A stretch of 35,270 nt of DNA from an uncultured Porphyromonadaceae bacterium. Its GTDB lineage: Bacteria > Bacteroidota > Bacteroidia > Bacteroidales > Muribaculaceae. Below the pieces are notes generated by a model. The model ran no database searches. It worked only from the letters and a program-made list of their open reading frames with translations, and had not been told where the DNA came from. Both the position numbers and the translations under genes were made by a program. Positions 31,837 to 35,270 of the stretch are shown one piece after another (positions within the stretch are counted from its first letter, which is position 1; the number at the start of each line of letters is the position of its first letter). The DNA is taken from assembly GCA_900541865.1 (NCBI GenBank), contig UQLO01000030.1, forward strand, positions 1 through 35,270, read 5' to 3'.

Positions 31837-33408
31837 TTATTTTTCTGTGGGGTTTTCAATGTTTTTTTTCGAAGCAGCCGAGATGAAGCGCAGCATGATG
31901 CTTGCCTCGGCAATGAGAAGACCGGTGAAGACGGCGGCGAAAATCCAGAAAGTAGTCTGCACCGACGAGGAGGGCAAATCGGAGATTGCGGCGTTTGTGG
32001 GCATGAGGTTCTGTATCACCCAAGGCTGACGGCCCACTTCGGCGACCACCCACCCGGCCTGGCTGACAAGGTAGACCACCACCAGAGAGAGGATGCCGGC
32101 CCAGTGGAGCCATCCGCGCTCGAGCACGGCTGCGCGACGGTAGCTAACGAACAGCAGCACAACAAATAGAAGAACCAGCAGACCTCCTCCGACAACCATT
32201 ATATGGAACGAATAGAAAGTCAGAGCGACAGGGGGCACGGCGTCCTCCGGGCTTTCGAGATAGCCGTAGCCGAAGTACTCGAAGTTGCCGGCAATGGCCT
32301 CGGAAGCGGCTGCCATTGCAGCTTCGTCGCCGGCGCCCCTTGCTTCGGAGAAGGCTGCCAAAGCTCGGCGAGCCTCAATGCCTTTGGCCATACGCTCGGC
32401 GTAGGAGGGGGTAACGACAGAGTCGCCGGCGGCATTTCGCTCGGTGCCTCGCAGAAGGTCGTTGATGCCGGGCACGTAGCCGTCGGGATTGCCGTCGATC
32501 ATCATCGAGAGCATATTGGGAAGCTTGACTTCGAAGAGCATAGGATTTTCGCCGGCGGCAATTGCCTCCTTGCTGTTGAGCACGCCGATTCCGACCAAGC
32601 CAATGCCGTGGCCACCGTCGTAGAGACCTTCCATGGCTGCGAGTTTCATAGGTTGCACACGGGCGACCTCTACAGCAGAGCCATGGCCGGTGGCGCAGGT
32701 GAGCAGAATGCCGGCAAGACCTACCCAGGAGGCAACCTTGAGGGAGCTGCGGCACATCTCAACATTGCGGCGGCGCCACAGCATCCAGCAGCTCACAGCC
32801 ACTACGAAGCAGGCGGCCAGCACCCAGCCGCTTGTAACAGCGTGGAAGAATTTATTGATAGCCACGGGGTTGAGGGCCACCGCCCAGAAGTCGGTCATCA
32901 CATTGCGCATCTGGGCCGGGTCGAAGGTCATTCCGACCGGACATTGCATCCAGGCGTTGGCCACCAGAATCCACAGAGCGGAGATGCTCACACCGGCCGC
33001 GGTAAGCCAAGTGGAGGCCAGGTGGAAACCGCGGCTGACCTTGTTCCAGCCGAAGAACATCACCGCCACGAAAGTAGCCTCCATAAAGAAAGCCACAATA
33101 CCCTCGATTGCGAGAGGAGCGCCGAAGATGTCGCCCACAAACCAGCTGTAGTTGCTCCAGTTTGTGCCGAATTCAAATTCGAGAATCAGGCCGGTGGCAA
33201 CGCCGCAAGCGAAGTTGATGCCGAAGAGTGTCATCCAGAATTTGGTGATGTACTTCCAGCGGACGGCTCCGGTGCGCACGTAGATGCTTTCCATAATGGC
33301 CACTATCAGCGAAAGGCCTATGGTAAGCGGCACAAAGAGCCAATGGTACATGGCAGTCATGGCAAACTGGGCTCGCGACCAGTCGACTGCGGCAAGTAAG
33401 TCGTTCAT
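31837..33408 (-). CDS. cydA: Cytochrome bd oxidase subunit I
   Basis: The 523-residue subunit carries the three haems. It starts DWSRAQFAMTAMYHWLFVPLTIGLSL, with the His that ligates haem, and contains NFACGVATGLILEFEFGTNWSNY. The highly conserved GRQPWVIQ motif lies near residue 470. The periplasmic quinol loop between TM helices 6 and 7 is present and contains an Ala/Glu-rich stretch (KGIEARRALAAFSEARGAGD). It pairs with CydB encoded next. The start at 33408 gives the expected N-terminus. Confidence 0.95.
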   Translation of the reverse strand: MNDLLAAVDWSRAQFAMTAMYHWLFVPLTIGLSLIVAIMESIYVRTGAVRWKYITKFWMTLFGINFACGVATGLILEFEFGTNWSNYSWFVGDIFGAPLAIEGIVAFFMEATFVAVMFFGWNKVSRGFHLASTWLTAAGVSISALWILVANAWMQCPVGMTFDPAQMRNVMTDFWAVALNPVAINKFFHAVTSGWVLAACFVVAVSCWMLWRRRNVEMCRSSLKVASWVGLAGILLTCATGHGSAVEVARVQPMKLAAMEGLYDGGHGIGLVGIGVLNSKEAIAAGENPMLFEVKLPNMLSMMIDGNPDGYVPGINDLLRGTERNAAGDSVVTPSYAERMAKGIEARRALAAFSEARGAGDEAAMAAASEAIAGNFEYFGYGYLESPEDAVPPVALTFYSFHIMVVGGGLLVLLFVVLLFVSYRRAAVLERGWLHWAGILSLVVVYLVSQAGWVVAEVGRQPWVIQNLMPTNAAISDLPSSSVQTTFWIFAAVFTGLLIAEASIMLRFISAASKKNIENPTEK

Positions 33409-33477
33409 TGTTCTTTATTTAAGGTTTTAGAAGATTTATCCTGTTGAAAACGTGCATTATATCGGACGCAAGACGCA

Positions 33478-33702
33478 TCAGGGCAACGACAGAGATCGCC
33501 GCACGGCGTCGGCTCGTTCGCTGTCGGAGCTATATTTTGTGGCCAGCAGGTCCGGGAAGAAGCAAAGCTTCAGCACAAGGAAGAAAACAACGAGTTTAAT
33601 GGCAATGATAATCCACAGCTTACGGCCCACGGTCATACTTCGAAAGCCGTCGACATACATGTCGGCGGCGCGACGCACGAAGGAGTTCAGTCGGCGGAGC
33701 AT
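33478..33702 (-). CDS. DUF4492 small membrane protein
   Basis: From ATG 33702 the protein has 74 residues; an earlier in-frame ATG at 33735 is possible. It has the DUF4492 pattern: an amphipathic N-terminus RAADMYVDGFRSMTVGRKLW, then one TM helix (IIIAIKLVVFFLVLKLCFFP) and a short charged tail. In Bacteroidales this small protein is the usual upstream partner of cydA, so it probably helps assemble or forms part of the bd oxidase. That function is inferred from conserved linkage only. Confidence 0.82.
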   Translation of the reverse strand: MLRRLNSFVRRAADMYVDGFRSMTVGRKLWIIIAIKLVVFFLVLKLCFFPDLLATKYSSDSERADAVRRSLSLP

Positions 33703-33763
33703 CTGTGGTTCGAAGCGTAGGCCGCCCAACCCCATAACGGGCTCGGACGGCCATCGCCTTTAT

Positions 33764-34468
33764 TTATCTGAGAGTGCCGGCCTCCGCCTGCTGAATCATA
33801 GCTTGGTTGGCAGTGATGTAGATTTCTACTCGGCGATTCTGAGCGCGGCCTGCAGCGGTTTCGTTGCTGGCAACATAGTCAGCCATAGGAATGCCCTGGG
33901 CGGTAAGGCGCGTAGGCGAGATACCGCTATTGGCAAGATAGCTCAGCACGGCGTCGGCGCGTTCGCCCGAAAGGCGCTGGTTGACTTCGAAACTGCCCGT
34001 ATTGTCGGTGAACCCGTAGATCTGCACGTTGGTGTCGGGATTCTCCCGCAGCGAAGCGGCAAACTTGGTCAGGTCGGTTTTGGCGGTCTGGTTGAGGGTA
34101 TATTTACCCGTGGGGAAGAGGATGCCGCCGTTGAAGGTAACCTTGATTGCCTGCAGGCCGTTTACGTCGGTGGTCTTCTCCACTGTCGCCTGATTTCCCA
34201 GCTCCTGCTGGAGTTCGGCTTGCTGCTTGTCCATCTTGTTGCCGATCAGGGCACCTGCGCCTGCGCCTACGGCCGCGCCGATAGCGCTGCCGATGCCGGC
34301 GCCTTTACCGCCGCCGATGAGGGCGCCGAGGCCCGCGCCGAGGGCAGCACCGCCGCCGCCGCCGATGAGGGCACCTTTGCCCGTATTGGTCATAGAAGAG
34401 CACGAGGTCTGCCCTATGAAGAGACTGCCGGCCAGAAGAGCCACACATGCCAGTTTTATTACTTTCAT
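33764..34468 (-). CDS. OmpA-family lipoprotein with glycine-zipper domain
   Basis: The 234-residue envelope protein resembles YiaD. A lipoprotein signal (lipobox GQTSC, Cys23) is followed by a glycine zipper (about 30-80, repeated GALIGGGGGAALGAGLGALI type units). A short coiled segment KQQAELQQEL comes next. The C-terminal OmpA peptidoglycan-binding domain (about 110-222) shows IQIYGFTDNTGS-type strands, NQRLSGERADAVLSYLANSG and GRAQNRRVEIYI. It would tether the outer membrane to peptidoglycan. It is 62 bases upstream of the DUF4492 ATG and may be co-transcribed with the cyd operon from the promoter at 34553. Confidence 0.92.
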   Translation of the reverse strand: MKVIKLACVALLAGSLFIGQTSCSSMTNTGKGALIGGGGGAALGAGLGALIGGGKGAGIGSAIGAAVGAGAGALIGNKMDKQQAELQQELGNQATVEKTTDVNGLQAIKVTFNGGILFPTGKYTLNQTAKTDLTKFAASLRENPDTNVQIYGFTDNTGSFEVNQRLSGERADAVLSYLANSGISPTRLTAQGIPMADYVASNETAAGRAQNRRVEIYITANQAMIQQAEAGTLR

Positions 34469-34552
34469 AATCCGGTATATTTTACGTTAGTTATTACGTG
34501 GATGGAGCATCCGGACGGTTCGCGAACCGGAGCCTCATGTCTTTTGTACATT

Positions 34553-34582
34553 CAAAAATACAAAAGAGTTTTAGAGTGTCAA
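34553..34582 (-). promoter_or_regulatory. Promoter of the OmpA-family gene
   Basis: The minus strand has TTG (34580-34582), 19 bases, then TATTTTTG (34553-34560). The leader of about 80 bases contains the perfect 14-base palindrome CGGTTCGCGAACCG (34515-34528 region), a possible leader hairpin. Bases 34583-34820 upstream of it hold no gene that I can support. Confidence 0.68.
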
Positions 34583-34820
34583 AAAATTTAACATATTTTG
34601 TATCCGCCTCCCCCCAAGATTCTCCTTTACCACAGCCCCCTCCCCTGCAACCACAACCAAACGATCATAAACATCTCAAACGGAGTTCAACTCACCCACC
34701 CGAACCCCGCTGAGCTACAAAAACACCGCGAAGATTTAACCGTCAGCCACTTAAGGACTCCAAAGGGCGAGAACATATCGCCGCACAATCATTAACAAAA
34801 GTTAAAACACCCAACAACTA

Positions 34821-34851
34821 TTGCACAGTTCAAATAAAGGCAGTAATTTTG
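34821..34851 (+). promoter_or_regulatory. tRNA-Glu promoter
   Basis: TTG (34821-34823), 20 bases, then TAATTTTG (34844-34851), a full consensus match 16 bases before the tRNA. Confidence 0.72.
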
Positions 34852-34867
34852 CAGTGTCAAAACGAAA

Positions 34868-34940
34868 GGCGATTTAGTGTAGTGGCCTAGCACGCCGCCC
34901 TCTCACGGCGGAAACCCGGGTTCGAGTCCCGGATTCGCTA
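34868..34940 (+). tRNA. tRNA-Glu (anticodon CTC)
   Basis: A 73-base cloverleaf. The anticodon stem CCGCC/GGCGG holds the loop CTCTCAC, so the anticodon is CTC (Glu). The T arm is CCGGG-TTCGAGT-CCCGG. The acceptor pairs GGCGATT with ATTCGCT, with a G-U first pair and one T-T mismatch at the sixth pair. The discriminator is A. CCA is not fully encoded (CAA follows). It has its own promoter and terminator. Confidence 0.93.
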
Positions 34941-34944
34941 CAAC

Positions 34945-34973
34945 CCGGATCTCATTTGAGGTCCGGTTTTTTT
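34945..34973 (+). terminator. tRNA-Glu terminator
   Basis: Stem CCGGA/TCCGG plus CTC/GAG (34945-34953 with 34958-34966, loop ATTT, one internal mismatch) is followed by seven T residues. Confidence 0.85.
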
Positions 34974-34974
34974 G

Positions 34975-35270
34975 TACAGCTCACTGATCGTCAGACGTTT
35001 GGCTTAGGCGCGCAAGCTTGCCATAGGGGCTCCCCGCGTGTTGGTAGGGGCAAAATGAGGGGCAGAAATGTCTTAGTGAACCCTGTTTTGGCTAATTTTT
35101 TGCCGGCATAGCCGAATTTCGCCAAAAGTAGAAAGTAAACCCGCAACCTCGTTTGTAAATTAGTGGTAGAGAACCCCGTAGGGGTTCATTATGGTAGCTT
35201 TACCTTTGCAGCGTCGGACGACAGACTATCAAAAAGTCAGAGTTCGACGCTGGAAAATTATATGGTTGTG
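34975..35270 (+). other. Leader region of an unseen downstream gene
   Basis: No gene is complete here. Visible elements are TTTTGGC/GCCAAAA around 35090-35126 enclosing a TGCCGGCA palindrome, a 7-bp hairpin GAACCCC/GGGGTTC (35171-35177 with 35181-35187), a TACCTTTG -7 box (35201-35208), and an 11-base imperfect inverted repeat CAGCGTCGGAC/GTTCGACGCTG (35209-35219 with 35242-35252). An ATG at 35262 could start a plus-strand gene, but only three codons are in view. Confidence 0.4.

Noticed and set aside
34868..35270. Integrative element attached at the tRNA-Glu 3' end
   Set aside because: I find no second copy of the tRNA 3' end, no integrase gene and an intact tRNA terminator within the window, so this cannot be supported here.
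1..35270. CRISPR array, insertion sequence or prophage
   Set aside because: No regularly spaced repeats, transposase, integrase, capsid or cas-like genes were seen on either strand.

Overview
The window reads as chromosomal DNA of a gut Bacteroidales bacterium, most like the Muribaculaceae. The reasons are Bacteroidota-type promoters (TTG, about 20 bases, then TAnnTTTG), starts without Shine-Dalgarno sequences, two secreted proteins with type IX secretion (T9SS) sorting tails, a DUF4492-cydA-cydB operon, a DUF4827 lipoprotein, and a methylmalonyl-CoA decarboxylase operon whose gamma subunit carries a lamin-tail domain. The species assignment is inference. Most of the window is conserved housekeeping DNA, tightly packed and GC-rich.

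Layout. 1-1101: a YqiA-like esterase and a candidate 45-residue membrane peptide, both on the minus strand. 1266-4545: a three-gene minus-strand operon of an XRE-type regulator, a McrB-like AAA+ NTPase and a McrC-like nuclease, which looks like a type IV restriction system. 4674-9282: a minus-strand operon of methylmalonyl-CoA epimerase, carboxyltransferase, OadG-like gamma subunit, biotin carrier and Na+-pumping beta subunit, the propionate-forming end of the succinate pathway. 9486-14053, plus strand: a six-TM cation channel, flavodoxin, an NrnA-like phosphoesterase, a DUF4827 lipoprotein and GlmM. 14129-18490: a T9SS cargo protein, a 2[4Fe-4S] ferredoxin and a phosphodiester glycosidase-type T9SS cargo. 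18573-20537: a strongly supported non-coding RNA gene, a Cys-rich lipoprotein and a secreted esterase. 20765-29207, plus strand: an EamA transporter, DedA, ribulose-phosphate epimerase, FtsK, LolA-like, TrxB, YbaK-type deacylase and chorismate synthase. 29208-30012: no convincing gene but a perfect promoter and dense RNA structure. 30013-34468, minus strand: YigZ, CydB, CydA, DUF4492 and an OmpA-family lipoprotein. 34868-34940: tRNA-Glu(CTC), followed by the leader of something that runs off the window.

Best candidates for something undescribed are the orphan transcription unit starting near 29304, the roughly 273-nt RNA at 18609-18881 with a long rod-like closing helix, and the apparently leaderless regulator heading the McrBC-like operon. 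I found no CRISPR array, insertion sequence, prophage or rRNA.
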